In this document: positions 53,954 to 62,902 of the stretch, in pieces
How positions within the stretch are numbered: the first letter of the stretch is position 1
Layout of the letters: each line of letters opens with the position of its first letter
The notes under the pieces: model-generated
The model's database searches: none
Seen by the model: the letters and a program-made list of their open reading frames with translations, nothing else
Told to the model about the DNA's origin: nothing
From: Halomonas meridiana
GTDB taxonomy: Bacteria > Pseudomonadota > Gammaproteobacteria > Pseudomonadales > Halomonadaceae
DNA length: 64,000 nucleotides
Assembly (NCBI RefSeq): GCF_009846525.1
Contig: NZ_CP024621.1
Span: 248,001-312,000, forward strand
Direction: 5' to 3'
Made by a program: the position numbers and the translations under genes

Positions 53954-54142
53954 ATGCGTAAATCAGATGTAATTGAGCATTTTGGTAGCGTGAAGGCGGC
54001 AGCGAAGGCTTTGGGGCTGACTTCCCAAGCAGTGAGCATGTGGCCGGAAACGGTACCTAAAACCCGCCAATGGCAAATCGATGTATTGACGGAAGGCAAG
54101 CTGAGAGCGCAAAGGGTAAATGAATCTGAGAAATCAGCCTAA
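53954..54142 (+). CDS. Cro-like repressor
   Basis: A 62-residue helix-turn-helix protein: MRKSDVIEHFGSVKAAAKALGLTSQAVSMWPETVPKTRQWQIDVLTEGKL matches Cro/YdaS-type regulators. ATG 53954 is chosen because it directly follows the operator; the frame extends upstream without a start. It is divergent from cI and opens the rightward operon. It would repress cI and favour lytic growth. Confidence 0.85.
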   Translation: MRKSDVIEHFGSVKAAAKALGLTSQAVSMWPETVPKTRQWQIDVLTEGKLRAQRVNESEKSA

Positions 54143-54158
54143 TAGGGCTGTTTGAGGT

Positions 54159-54186
54159 GCTGAGCGGGACTGCAATCCCGCTCAGC
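54159..54186 (+). terminator. Hairpin after cro (tR1-like position)
   Basis: A perfect 11-bp stem (54159-54169 with 54176-54186) and a 6-base loop lie 17 bp after cro. No T-run follows, so it may be a weak or factor-dependent terminator. The 195 bp between cro and the CII-like gene otherwise hold no convincing gene. Confidence 0.5.
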
Positions 54187-54337
54187 TATTGCCAGTGAGG
54201 GTCTGCCCACCACAGACGTTCCCACACTGGACTTGTAGCAACGCAAGTGAGCAAACCAATAAAGCCGCCTGCGTTACTCTTCCCATCATACACCACGGGG
54301 GAGCGGTAACGCATGGCATAGAAACGGGAGTAATGCC

Positions 54338-54847
54338 ATGTCTAAACGCTGGCCAACCTCAAAGGAGCGCGCTGAGCGCGAAATCCTGCCCCTTAACTTG
54401 GCGCTGTATCACGCGGCGCGTGACTACCTCGGAGGCGGCAAAGCCATTGCCGCCATCTACGGACTGCCTGCTACCACGCTGCAGCATCGGCTAAACCCCA
54501 ACGCCGAGAATCACAAACTGACCATCGACGATCTGGAGCATGTGCTGGAAGCCACCCGCGATCCGCGCATTCTGGATTCGCTGCTGGCCCTGGTGCCGGG
54601 GGCACATTGGTTCGAGTACCAGGAAGCAACGAACGAGTGCAGCGAGCAACATCTGTTGAACTCGGTGGCGAACTTATCCAGCCAAGTGTCTGAACTGCTC
54701 ACGCGGATCAGCGAGCACCGCCGCGATGGCAAGTACCACGACCATGAAAAAGCGGAGCTGGAAAAGCTGAAAGGCCAACTGTTTGGCGCGGTTCAGGCGC
54801 TGCTGGTATGTGCTCAGCAGTTTGATGGGGAGGTGAGCCATGGATAA
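54338..54847 (+). CDS. Phage regulatory protein CII-like
   Basis: A 169-residue protein of the phage CII/CP76-type family. The N-terminal part is a helix-turn-helix (LALYHAARDYLGGGKAIAAIYGLPATTLQHRLNP, IDDLEHVLEATRDPRIL), and the C-terminus is a helical oligomerisation region. Members control early gene expression or the lysis-lysogeny choice. It lies after cro and overlaps the next gene start by 8 bp. Confidence 0.82.
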   Translation: MSKRWPTSKERAEREILPLNLALYHAARDYLGGGKAIAAIYGLPATTLQHRLNPNAENHKLTIDDLEHVLEATRDPRILDSLLALVPGAHWFEYQEATNECSEQHLLNSVANLSSQVSELLTRISEHRRDGKYHDHEKAELEKLKGQLFGAVQALLVCAQQFDGEVSHG

Positions 54848-55040
54848 GGCGGATGTGGCGAACGATTACATCGAGTGGCGTACTGAGCAGGCGCTGAAAG
54901 CCCGCGAGTATCAACCGAGCGCACTGGCCAGCCGTGCGATCTGCAAAGAGTGTGACGAGCCGATCCCGGCAGCGCGCCGTAAGGCGTTGCCGGGCGTTCA
55001 GTTGTGTGTGGCGTGTCAGACTGTGTTGGAGGGGCGATGA
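54840..55040 (+). CDS. TraR/DksA-type C4 zinc finger protein
   Basis: A 66-residue protein with the TraR layout: an acidic helix (MDKADVANDYIEWRTEQALKAREYQ) and a C4 zinc finger, CKECDEPI and CVACQ, 19-20 residues apart. TraR binds RNA polymerase's secondary channel and mimics DksA plus ppGpp. It overlaps the CII-like gene. It could redirect host transcription in early infection (family inference). Confidence 0.85.
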   Translation: MDKADVANDYIEWRTEQALKAREYQPSALASRAICKECDEPIPAARRKALPGVQLCVACQTVLEGR

Positions 55041-55051
55041 TGCAATTAACT

Positions 55052-55312
55052 CTACTTGCCTATTGCTCTCAAGCCAGCCGGATAGATAGTGATCCAAATT
55101 TTTTGATTGGCATCTTTAAAGCTAGGAAGTTCGCGATTCGTGCCAAGCTGAGTTCTTGGATCCTCGAAATCCAGCATGCTCTCTTGTTCGAGCTCTTCGC
55201 AACATTTGATCACCTCCTCAAATGTTGCATCCATCTGGCTCACATCAATCTCTGTCTGCTTCAAAGGAACTGCACGTTTCAAAATTTCAATATGGGTAGG
55301 TGTAAGCTGCAT
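55052..55312 (-). CDS. Antisense-oriented small gene (moron candidate), 86 aa
   Basis: Not recognised. MQLTPTHIEILKRAVPLKQTEIDVSQ with a helical middle and an IWITIYPAGLRAIGK end resembles a small winged-helix protein. It reads against all neighbours in the rightward operon, has its own start, and its base composition is A/T-richer than flanking genes. These are typical signs of an inserted accessory gene. The opposite-strand frame over it is only a shadow. Confidence 0.6.
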   Translation of the reverse strand: MQLTPTHIEILKRAVPLKQTEIDVSQMDATFEEVIKCCEELEQESMLDFEDPRTQLGTNRELPSFKDANQKIWITIYPAGLRAIGK

Positions 55313-55335
55313 AATTCTGCCTTTGGGGGTGAAGT

Positions 55336-56364
55336 ATGAATGACCTCCTTAGCATAGACGAATTGCGCTTAGCTCTGACACATATCCCCGCCGATGACCG
55401 CGAGACGTGGGTCAACATCGGCAACGCCGTCAAGACTGAGTATGGCGATGATGGTTGGTTTGCCTGGGACGAATGGAGCCAAGGCGGGGCGAGCTATAAC
55501 GCGGCGGATGCCAAAAGCGTGTGGCGTAGCTTGCAGGTGGGCCATGTGCGATTGGGCACCATCATCAAGCTGGCGAGTGATAACGGCTGGCAGCGTGAGC
55601 GAAAGGCGATGACGCCGGAAGATCGGAAGCGCTTGAAGGCTGAGCAGGAGGAGCGACGCCGTAAGGCAGCCGCGCAAGTAGAAGCCGATCAGGCGAAGTT
55701 GGCCCGTATGCAACAGGCGGTATCTCGGGCTTGCCAGCAGGTAGTTGAAAGGCATTTAACGGCGGAAGGTTCAGCAGCGTACCTGGAAACCAAAGGCGTG
55801 GGTGCTCATGGTGTGCTGTTCGTGAAGCGGGCGGTGCTGGTGAGCATTGATGCCAACGTGGAAGCGGCCAGCGTGTGGGCAGGCAGTGAGGTGAAGGATT
55901 TCTTTGACCAGTTGCCTTCGCCCCGACCGGATCACCTGCATCTGTTTCAGCTTCGCGTGGGTGATGTGGTGCTGCCGCTGTACGATGGCGGCGGTGTGCT
56001 GTGGGCGCTGCAGGTGATCAACGGGAAGGGCACGAAGCTGTTTCCGAAGTTTGGCCGCAAGAGTGGTTGCTGGCACCGTATTGCGTGGCAAGAGCCGCCT
56101 AGCATTATTGGCGTGGTGGAAGGTTACGCCACCGGGGCCAGCGTTCATGAAGCGATGGGGTGGCCGATGGCGGTGGCTTTGGATGCGGGCAACATGGCCC
56201 GCGTGGTGCCTCAGTTGCGCGATCTGTACCCGCAAGCGCAGCTGGTGATCTGCGGTGATGATGACGTAGAGACGGAAGGGAACCCTGGCAGAACCAAAGC
56301 GGAAGCGTTGGCGTTTGAGTATGGATGCCGTGCCGTTTTTGCTGAGTTAGGCGAGGTGGCCTGA
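55336..56364 (+). CDS. Phage primase with PriCT and Toprim-like domain
   Basis: A 342-residue replication protein. The N-terminus is a PriCT-type domain (ELRLALTHIPADDRETWVNIGNAVK, WDEWSQGG). A charged linker helix follows, and a C-terminal Toprim-like domain has GVVEGYATGASVHEA (Glu) and ICGDDDVETEGNPGRTKA (DxD-type). It makes primers for phage replication. It is translationally coupled (TGATG) to the helicase gene. Confidence 0.85.
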   Translation: MNDLLSIDELRLALTHIPADDRETWVNIGNAVKTEYGDDGWFAWDEWSQGGASYNAADAKSVWRSLQVGHVRLGTIIKLASDNGWQRERKAMTPEDRKRLKAEQEERRRKAAAQVEADQAKLARMQQAVSRACQQVVERHLTAEGSAAYLETKGVGAHGVLFVKRAVLVSIDANVEAASVWAGSEVKDFFDQLPSPRPDHLHLFQLRVGDVVLPLYDGGGVLWALQVINGKGTKLFPKFGRKSGCWHRIAWQEPPSIIGVVEGYATGASVHEAMGWPMAVALDAGNMARVVPQLRDLYPQAQLVICGDDDVETEGNPGRTKAEALAFEYGCRAVFAELGEVA

Positions 56365-58082
56365 TGCCGGATTGGAACGATCTTCATGCAGCGCGTGGCC
56401 TTGCGGCCGTGCGTGAGCAAATCAGCGCGCAATTAGCCGACGCGGCGAATGATGCAGAACTCCCCCCGGCCCCCTCTGAATGGCAGCCCCCGGCACCGGT
56501 GGCCGCTGCTGCACCTTCGGGGGGCGTGGGGGAGGCGCCAGAATGGAATAGCGAAAGCGTTCATCGCCGCTTTGCACTGCTGGAAGGTGAGAAGCAGGTA
56601 TATGACCTGGTGCGTAGGCGGTTGATCAAATGGGGGGCGTTTGAGGCACTGACCTCTAAGTCGTTAGCCAAAGAGTGGGTGGAACGGCAGGATAAGAAGC
56701 TGATCGACCCGGATCAGGCGCGTATGCAGGTGGCAGAGGCGAAGCTGGCGGGTAAGCAAAAGGCGAGCCGCGGCAAAATGGGCATGCCGCCGACTGAGCG
56801 TTACGTTTATTTGGACGGTACCCAAGAGATATGGGACCGCCAGCTAAAGCAGCGCTTGCCCGCCAGGGCGGTGCAGTTGGCGTTGGGGGATGCGTGGTCG
56901 CTTTGGATCAATTCGCCAGAGCGTCGGCAAATTCCCCATGACTGCTTGATCTTCGACCCGGGCATGACGCAGAGCCCAGGCGAGCATATCAACACGTTTG
57001 AGGGGCTGCCACTGGAGCCGGTCGATGCGCCCGAGCGATGCAAGTCGATTCATTACCTGATTCAGTGGCTATGTAGCAACGATCCAGACGCGACGCACTG
57101 GCTGACGTGCTGGCTGGCTTACCCGCTGCAGAACTTAGGCGCCAAGCTAGATACTGCGGTGCTGGCTCACTCGACGATCGAAGGGTCGGGCAAGTCGTTG
57201 CTGTTGTCGGATATCATGGGGGCGATCTACGGCATCTATTCGGCCACGGTGGGGCAGGCTCAGCTGGAGATGAACTGGAACCAGTGGCAGGAGAGTAAGC
57301 TTTACGGTGTGTTCGAGGAGGTCGTGAGCCGCGACCAGCGCTATAACCAGGTCGGCAAGATCAAGCACATGGTCACCGGCAAGACGATGCGCGTTGAAGC
57401 TAAATTCATGAACGGTTGGGAACAGGCCAACTACATGAATGCGGCGTTTCTCTCCAATGAGATCATGCCGTGGCCGATCAGCGAGCATGACCGGCGTATG
57501 TTGGTGATCTGGCCCGAGAAGACACTGCCTCCTGAAGCGAGCAAAGCGATAGGCCGCGAGCTGGTGAATGGCGGCATCGAGGCGTTTTATCACTATCTGC
57601 TCAACTATGACACCGGCGACTTTGACGAACGCACACGGCCACCTAAGACCCCCGCCCGTGAGCGGTTGGTGGCATTGAGCCGTGCAAGCTGGGAAAACTT
57701 CCTGGTGGCATGGCGTGAGGGTATCTTAGGTGTGCCTTTCACGGTGGCTAGGACGCAGGATGTTCACGACCTCTACCTTGAGTGGTGCAGTAAGAACCGC
57801 GAGCACACCATGAGCGAAACGAAGTTCTCTTTGTTTATCAGTACGCAGGTGCTCAAGACGGATAAGCAGCTCTGGTGGTATGACATGGATAACGCCCGAA
57901 AGCGCTCTATCTTCTTCCTCCCGAACCCACCTGATGGGGTAGACCTGAGCGATGGTAAAAAGCTGGGTGCCTTGGTCAAGGCGTTTAGGGACCAGGCATT
58001 AGAAGCGGGCTGGAACCCTGCGAGCTGGGATAAGTGCCAGGGTTGGGTCAAGCCGTATGGCGGCTCACCACTCGATGATTAA
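56364..58082 (+). CDS. DUF5906 / D5-type phage replicative helicase
   Basis: A 572-residue primase-helicase of the virulence-associated E/D5 type. An N-terminal ~100-residue variable region rich in Ala and Pro is followed by the SF3-like ATPase with Walker A EGSGKSLL near 275, a Walker B-like GVFEEV, and LSNEIMPWPIS sensor region. It unwinds phage DNA at the origin, which probably lies directly downstream. It overlaps the primase gene by one base. Confidence 0.87.
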   Translation: MPDWNDLHAARGLAAVREQISAQLADAANDAELPPAPSEWQPPAPVAAAAPSGGVGEAPEWNSESVHRRFALLEGEKQVYDLVRRRLIKWGAFEALTSKSLAKEWVERQDKKLIDPDQARMQVAEAKLAGKQKASRGKMGMPPTERYVYLDGTQEIWDRQLKQRLPARAVQLALGDAWSLWINSPERRQIPHDCLIFDPGMTQSPGEHINTFEGLPLEPVDAPERCKSIHYLIQWLCSNDPDATHWLTCWLAYPLQNLGAKLDTAVLAHSTIEGSGKSLLLSDIMGAIYGIYSATVGQAQLEMNWNQWQESKLYGVFEEVVSRDQRYNQVGKIKHMVTGKTMRVEAKFMNGWEQANYMNAAFLSNEIMPWPISEHDRRMLVIWPEKTLPPEASKAIGRELVNGGIEAFYHYLLNYDTGDFDERTRPPKTPARERLVALSRASWENFLVAWREGILGVPFTVARTQDVHDLYLEWCSKNREHTMSETKFSLFISTQVLKTDKQLWWYDMDNARKRSIFFLPNPPDGVDLSDGKKLGALVKAFRDQALEAGWNPASWDKCQGWVKPYGGSPLDD

Positions 58083-58380
58083 TGTCTAGGGTCACTAGGC
58101 TATGTCTAGGCTGTTCTATGCCAAGGATAGACAATGAAAACCAATTTTAAACAATGGGTTATGCGAACCTGTCTAGGGTGTCTAGGGTTTCACACGCGCG
58201 CGCGGGTGCGCTCACGCTATTACTAGGCAGTTATCCACACCACCTTTTTAAATTTCCCCTATATAGGGAAAACCCTAGATACCCTAGACACCCTAGACAA
58301 TTATTTATAAAGCTATGTAAGTATTAAGTTTTTAAGTGTCTATGGTGTGTCTAGGGTTGGGGTGAATTGATCTAGGGTTA
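58083..58380. other. Candidate prophage replication origin (iterons and DnaA box)
   Basis: A 300-bp AT-rich gene-free stretch after the helicase gene. The motif TGTCTAGGGT recurs: 58083, 58170 and 58179 in tandem at 9-bp period, 58348, plus variants at 58103, 58337 and 58372. Three inverted copies (ACCCTAGAT, ACCCTAGAC, ACCCTAGAC) lie in tandem at 58272-58298. A perfect DnaA box TTATCCACA is at 58231-58239, with A/T-rich tracts (58246-58264, 58300-58335) for melting. Confidence 0.7.
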
Positions 58381-58408
58381 AAAAGTGCCACCACCACGGA
58401 GCAAACCA

Positions 58409-58786
58409 ATGCTGAAAGAGATCGATGATTTGTTGCACCACTGGGCCGATCAGCTGAAAGGCCGGGGAATGCGTCAATGCTCACCTCTGGGACGCTTGGC
58501 GGAGTTTGGCGGCGTGATGCCGCCTAGTGGCCCCAAAGGCTCGCGTGATCTTCTAGGCCTGGGCGATATGGATGATGCCGCCTGGGAAGTGCAAAAGGCC
58601 GTGAACGGGCTGAGCGCTGAGTACCAGGTGTTAGCCCATGAGCATTACCTATGGAATGGGTACAACGACGCGAAAGCTGAGCGCCTTGGACTCGCTGAAA
58701 GCACTTACTATGACCGCCTGCATCGCATGCATTACGAAATCCAGCAGGCGTTGAAGGACAACCACCGCCGCTCAAAACGGGCCTAA
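58409..58786 (+). CDS. Q-like/RinA-type late transcription regulator
   Basis: A 125-residue protein. The second half is a sigma-region-4-like helix-turn-helix (VQKAVNGLSAEYQVLAHEHYLWNGYNDAKAERLGLAESTYYDRLHRMHYEIQQAL), the layout of phage late regulators such as RinA/ArpU and antitermination proteins. ATG 58409 has GGAG upstream; a GTG at 58385 also fits. It sits between the origin and the lysis genes, where lambda carries Q. The family assignment is moderate. Confidence 0.7.
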   Translation: MLKEIDDLLHHWADQLKGRGMRQCSPLGRLAEFGGVMPPSGPKGSRDLLGLGDMDDAAWEVQKAVNGLSAEYQVLAHEHYLWNGYNDAKAERLGLAESTYYDRLHRMHYEIQQALKDNHRRSKRA

Positions 58787-58904
58787 TCATTCATGCCTTT
58801 CGATGTTTGCCTAACCATGCCCAACTTTGTAATTAGATTTTTCGTTTGGCATTAAAAACGGCTTGATGCCACCGGAGTCAAGGCTCACCATTCAGCTACT
58901 GTCT

Positions 58905-58930
58905 TGAACCGCCCCGGTTATTCCGGAGAC
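58905..58930. repeat. IS left inverted repeat
   Basis: 26 bp starting TGAACCGCCCCGG and ending CCGGAGAC. It pairs with the right repeat at 60185-60210 with mismatches only in the centre (TTATT versus CTTTA in the same orientation). Confidence 0.9.
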
Positions 58931-58943
58931 CGGTTTGTTTGAG

Positions 58944-60160
<1,217 letters not shown>

Positions 60161-60184
60161 AACTCCATCCTCTCAAGATATGGA

Positions 60185-60210
60185 GTCTCCGGTAAAGCCG
60201 GGGCGGTTCA
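60185..60210. repeat. IS right inverted repeat
   Basis: 26 bp ending GGGGCGGTTCA, the inverted partner of the repeat at 58905-58930, followed by the GTCT target duplication. It lies 24 bp upstream of the orfA start and would hold part of the element's promoter. Confidence 0.9.
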
Positions 60211-60235
60211 GTCTAGTAGATGCGCCTGAACCACT

Positions 60236-60265
60236 AAGCCCCAACCATTGCGTTGGGGCTTTTTG
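60236..60265 (+). terminator. Terminator before the lysis cassette
   Basis: AGCCCCAAC and GTTGGGGCT form a 9-bp stem with a 6-base loop, followed by TTTTTG. It lies upstream of the amidase gene and would be a natural read-through target for the late antiterminator. It could also limit transcription from the IS. Confidence 0.78.
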
Positions 60266-60359
60266 TTGGGCGCTAGATAACCAGTGCTCCCGCTCGTGGT
60301 GGGCGGTGCCTCGCATGGCTTCGGCTGTGCGGGGCATTTTTATTTGAGGAGGTGGCCAA

Positions 60360-60938
60360 ATGGGCATGCGTTGGATCGATCAGGTGAACGCGGTGCCGCA
60401 GCGGCCCCCTCAGCGCAAAACGGTGATGCTTTCGGCTGGGCACAGCGATACGGTGCCGGGCATCGTGGCGAACGGGCACAAGGAAGCCGACAAGGTGCTG
60501 GCGTTCCGCGATGACCTGAGCGTTAGGCTTGCTGAGCTGGGTATTCGCCATGTGCTCGACGGTGAACCGGGCGAGAACCTGCCGTTGCGCACGGCGACGG
60601 CCATGGCGTCCGGCTGCGACATTGCCATCGAGTTTCATACCAACGGGGGCGGCCCTGGTGCCACGGGTGTGGAAACGCTGTCTCGGGCGTTCAACAAGCC
60701 GTTGGGTGCCGAGCTGTGCCGCGTGACGTCAGAGGTGCTAGGCATCGCCAACCGTGGCGCCAAGCCGGAGAGCGCGGGGCAGCATCACCGCTTGGCGTTC
60801 GTGAGCGACGGCGGCGGCATCATTCATGAGTTGTTCTTCCTCTCCAACGCCAACGATCTGTACCAGTTCCTGACGCACCGTGAGGCGCTGTTGGATGCGG
60901 TGGCCGAGGTAATCGCGGACGCGGCGCGGGCGGCGTGA
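60360..60938 (+). CDS. N-acetylmuramoyl-L-alanine amidase endolysin (Amidase_3)
   Basis: A 192-residue endolysin that cuts the amide bond between muramic acid and L-Ala. The Amidase_3 fold shows zinc ligands in LSAGHSD (His28), a Glu near the second helix, and His in IEFHTNGG (~93); catalytic Glu in IIHELFFLSN. No signal peptide, so release depends on the holin encoded 25 bp downstream. First gene of the lysis cassette. Confidence 0.88.
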   Translation: MGMRWIDQVNAVPQRPPQRKTVMLSAGHSDTVPGIVANGHKEADKVLAFRDDLSVRLAELGIRHVLDGEPGENLPLRTATAMASGCDIAIEFHTNGGGPGATGVETLSRAFNKPLGAELCRVTSEVLGIANRGAKPESAGQHHRLAFVSDGGGIIHELFFLSNANDLYQFLTHREALLDAVAEVIADAARAA

Positions 60939-60963
60939 CATTCATTCGACAAAGAGTTCTCTC

Positions 60964-61287
60964 ATGCCGGGACGTGACCCTAACCTTTGGCAGCAGTTGC
61001 TGACCTATATCGCGCTGGTTTGGCCGCAGATCTATGCCGGTGGTTTGGCGTTCGTCGTGGCGCTGATTCGTGGCCTGCACGCGGGCAACAAGGCGCGGCA
61101 GTCGTGGTTGGAGGCCATCTTGTGCGGTTGCCTGACGTTCGGGCTGTTCCCGGTGCTGCACTATCTGGGGTTGCCGGGTGGTCTGGCGGCGTCGATCGGT
61201 GCCTTCATCGCGTTCAAAGGCACGGAGTGGTTTGGCACGCGTGCAGATGAACTCTACGAAAAGCTGATTGGCAGGTGGCTGAAATGA
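60964..61287 (+). CDS. Phage holin (lambda-type family)
   Basis: A 107-residue membrane protein. Hydrophobic helices lie at about 13-37, 48-66 and 70-86, ending in a charged C-terminus (ADELYEKLIGRWLK). It matches phage holin superfamily III-like proteins in size and place. It forms the inner-membrane hole that releases the amidase. It overlaps the i-spanin start (ATGA). Confidence 0.8.
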   Translation: MPGRDPNLWQQLLTYIALVWPQIYAGGLAFVVALIRGLHAGNKARQSWLEAILCGCLTFGLFPVLHYLGLPGGLAASIGAFIAFKGTEWFGTRADELYEKLIGRWLK

Positions 61288-61715
61288 TCAAGCGCATCAT
61301 GGGCAACTTATCAGGCTGGATGATTGCGGGGCTGTTGGGCATCACGGTGTATGCGGGCATGCAGGCGCGTGAGTATGCGCTGCAGCTCTCGGTGACGGAG
61401 AGCCGGTTGGCTCGAGCCCACGAACAGGTGGAGATCCTGCAGGAACACCAGCGCTGGCAGCGTGAGCAGATCGACACGCTGAGCGCGGTGCTCTCGGCAA
61501 GAGACGAGCAGCTGCAGCGTGACGCTGAGCTAGTAGACATGATGCGCAACACGGCGCGGCAACTGGAGAGAGACGATGCGACGACTAGCGATTGGGCTGG
61601 GCAGCCTCTGCCTGCTGCTGTTAGCGACTGGGTGCGCGAGCTCGCCACCGACGATGACGATTCCCGTGGTGGTGGCACCGGAAGTGCCCCCGCACCTGCT
61701 GACGCCCCTGAGTGA
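61284..61715 (+). CDS. Rz-like inner-membrane spanin
   Basis: A 143-residue protein with an N-terminal membrane helix (~10-24) and a long periplasmic coiled coil (SVTESRLARAHEQVEILQEHQRWQREQIDTLSAVLSARDEQ), the i-spanin layout. ATG 61284 overlaps the holin stop. The o-spanin gene starts inside it in another frame, as in lambda Rz/Rz1. It fuses inner and outer membranes at lysis together with Rz1. Confidence 0.85.
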   Translation: MIKRIMGNLSGWMIAGLLGITVYAGMQAREYALQLSVTESRLARAHEQVEILQEHQRWQREQIDTLSAVLSARDEQLQRDAELVDMMRNTARQLERDDATTSDWAGQPLPAAVSDWVRELATDDDDSRGGGTGSAPAPADAPE

Positions 61716-61854
61716 GCCTCAGCGGCGTGTGTCGCACAACCGCGACTTGCTCCAGTTGCTGGCGGACTATGAGTCGCTGAGAAGGCGGGCCAATGCGGAT
61801 CGTGAGTCGGTGTATCAGCTGTTGCTCAAGCCTGGGTCTGCGGGGGAGCAATGA
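61576..61854 (+). CDS. Rz1-like outer-membrane spanin lipoprotein
   Basis: A 92-residue lipoprotein embedded in the +1 frame of the Rz-like gene. Its signal is MRRLAIGLGSLCLLLLATGC with the lipobox Cys at 20, followed by a Pro-rich segment (APEVPPHLLTP). It forms the o-spanin partner. It ends overlapping the HNH gene start. Confidence 0.83.
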   Translation: MRRLAIGLGSLCLLLLATGCASSPPTMTIPVVVAPEVPPHLLTPLSEPQRRVSHNRDLLQLLADYESLRRRANADRESVYQLLLKPGSAGEQ

Positions 61855-62171
61855 GCGACTACGATCAGCGCCGTGGTTCATCCGCTCAGCGTGGCTACGG
61901 GTACAAGTGGCAGAAGGCGCGAGCGGAGTACCTGAGGGCTAACCCGCTGTGCGTGTTTTGCCAGCGCCGGGGAAGGGTCACGGCGGCCACGGTTGTCGAC
62001 CACATCAAACCGCATAAAGGCGACCTGAAGCTGTTCTGGCGACGGTCGAACTGGCAGAGCCTGTGCAAGCCGTGCCACGACATCGACAAGCAGCGATTAG
62101 AGAAGGGAGGCGCGCTGCCTGGCTGTGATGCCGAGGGTATGCCCGCTGACCCGCATCATCACTGGGCGTGA
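61851..62171 (+). CDS. HNH endonuclease (packaging-associated)
   Basis: A 106-residue HNH nuclease. It has two CxxC zinc pairs (CVFC, CKPC) and the betabetaalpha-metal site VVDHIKPHKGD with the His. In HK97-type phages the HNH protein next to terminase is needed for cos cutting and packaging. Its place directly before the terminase genes fits that role. Confidence 0.9.
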   Translation: MSDYDQRRGSSAQRGYGYKWQKARAEYLRANPLCVFCQRRGRVTAATVVDHIKPHKGDLKLFWRRSNWQSLCKPCHDIDKQRLEKGGALPGCDAEGMPADPHHHWA

Positions 62172-62261
62172 CGCTGCACTTTTGGCTTTTGCGCCATCAG
62201 TGAGGGTTTTCTCGTTGTCAGGCATGGGGGGAGTCAAAAGTTCAGGGCTTTTCGGCTCTAG

Positions 62262-62318
62262 ACCGATACGCCCCCTTTTCTTGTGCAAGCGGGAAAAATG
62301 GGAGGGGGGTATATCGGT
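62262..62318. other. Candidate cos region between HNH and terminase
   Basis: The 215-bp gap 62172-62386 has no gene. It contains a long imperfect dyad: ACCGATACGCCCCC (62262-62275) and GGGGGGTATATCGGT (62304-62318). Its centre holds TTGTGCAAGC. Packaging sites of cos phages commonly lie here and show dyad symmetry; this is inference, and it is not a terminator because no T-run follows. Confidence 0.4.
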
Positions 62319-62386
62319 TTGAGGGCATCCAAAGCCTAGCATTTCATCGGTTTAGTGCCGACCAATTTCACATTCTGGAGGTTTCC

Positions 62387-62902
62387 ATGGCTGGCAATAA
62401 GAACTCTGGACGCCGCCCGTTGCCGGGGAACGTCCATCTACTGCGCGGCAACCCAAGCAAGAAGGGCGCACATGAATTTCACGACACGGGCCAGGCGCCC
62501 CAGCTGAAAGTAGAAGCGCCGCCGTGCCCTTCCTTCTTGACCAAGGATGCCAAGGCCGAGTGGCGGCGCATCGTGAAAGACCTGGAAATCCTGGGGCTGA
62601 TCACCAAGGTAGACCGTGCGGAATTGGCCGTTTACTGCCAAGCGTGGGGCGATTGGAAGGCCGCCCGCGAGAAGATCGCTTCACTGGAAGACAAGGGCAT
62701 GGTCGAAGTGACCCCCAGCGGCTACAAGCAGATGAGCGCCTGGATGCAGCTAGCCAACCGTGCCGAAGAACGCATGCGTAAAGCGGGCGATAGCTTCGGC
62801 CTGAACCCCAGCGCCCGCGCCAAACTTGGCCCCGGCACCGTAGGACAAGGAGAACTGTTCCCCAATGAGCAAAAAGAAACCGCCGCAAAATACGGTCTGT
62901 GA
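62387..62902 (+). CDS. terS: Phage terminase small subunit, P27 family
   Basis: A 171-residue DNA-recognition subunit. The start MAGNKNSGRRPLPGN and the sequence APPCPSFLTKDAKAEWRRIVKDLEILGLITKVDRAELAVYCQAW are typical of P27-type TerS. It selects the packaging site and hands DNA to the large subunit, which starts within its last 38 bp. ATTCTGGAGG provides a good ribosome site. Confidence 0.93.
   Translation: MAGNKNSGRRPLPGNVHLLRGNPSKKGAHEFHDTGQAPQLKVEAPPCPSFLTKDAKAEWRRIVKDLEILGLITKVDRAELAVYCQAWGDWKAAREKIASLEDKGMVEVTPSGYKQMSAWMQLANRAEERMRKAGDSFGLNPSARAKLGPGTVGQGELFPNEQKETAAKYGL

Noticed and set aside
54189-54494. Plus-strand 101-codon frame between cro and the CII-like gene
   Set aside because: Most of it overlaps the CII-like gene in another frame and it shows no domain or ribosome site.
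55004-55339. 111-codon plus-strand frame opposite the small minus-strand gene
   Set aside because: It overlaps the TraR-like gene and its translation is Cys/Leu-rich without domain features; the minus-strand frame looks protein-like.
58083-58380. Short repeats as a CRISPR array
   Set aside because: The repeats are 9-10 bp, partly tandem without spacers and in both orientations, which fits origin iterons and not CRISPR. No cas genes are present.
62262-62318. The dyad as a rho-independent terminator
   Set aside because: The arms are ~30 bp apart with mismatches and no T-run follows on either strand.
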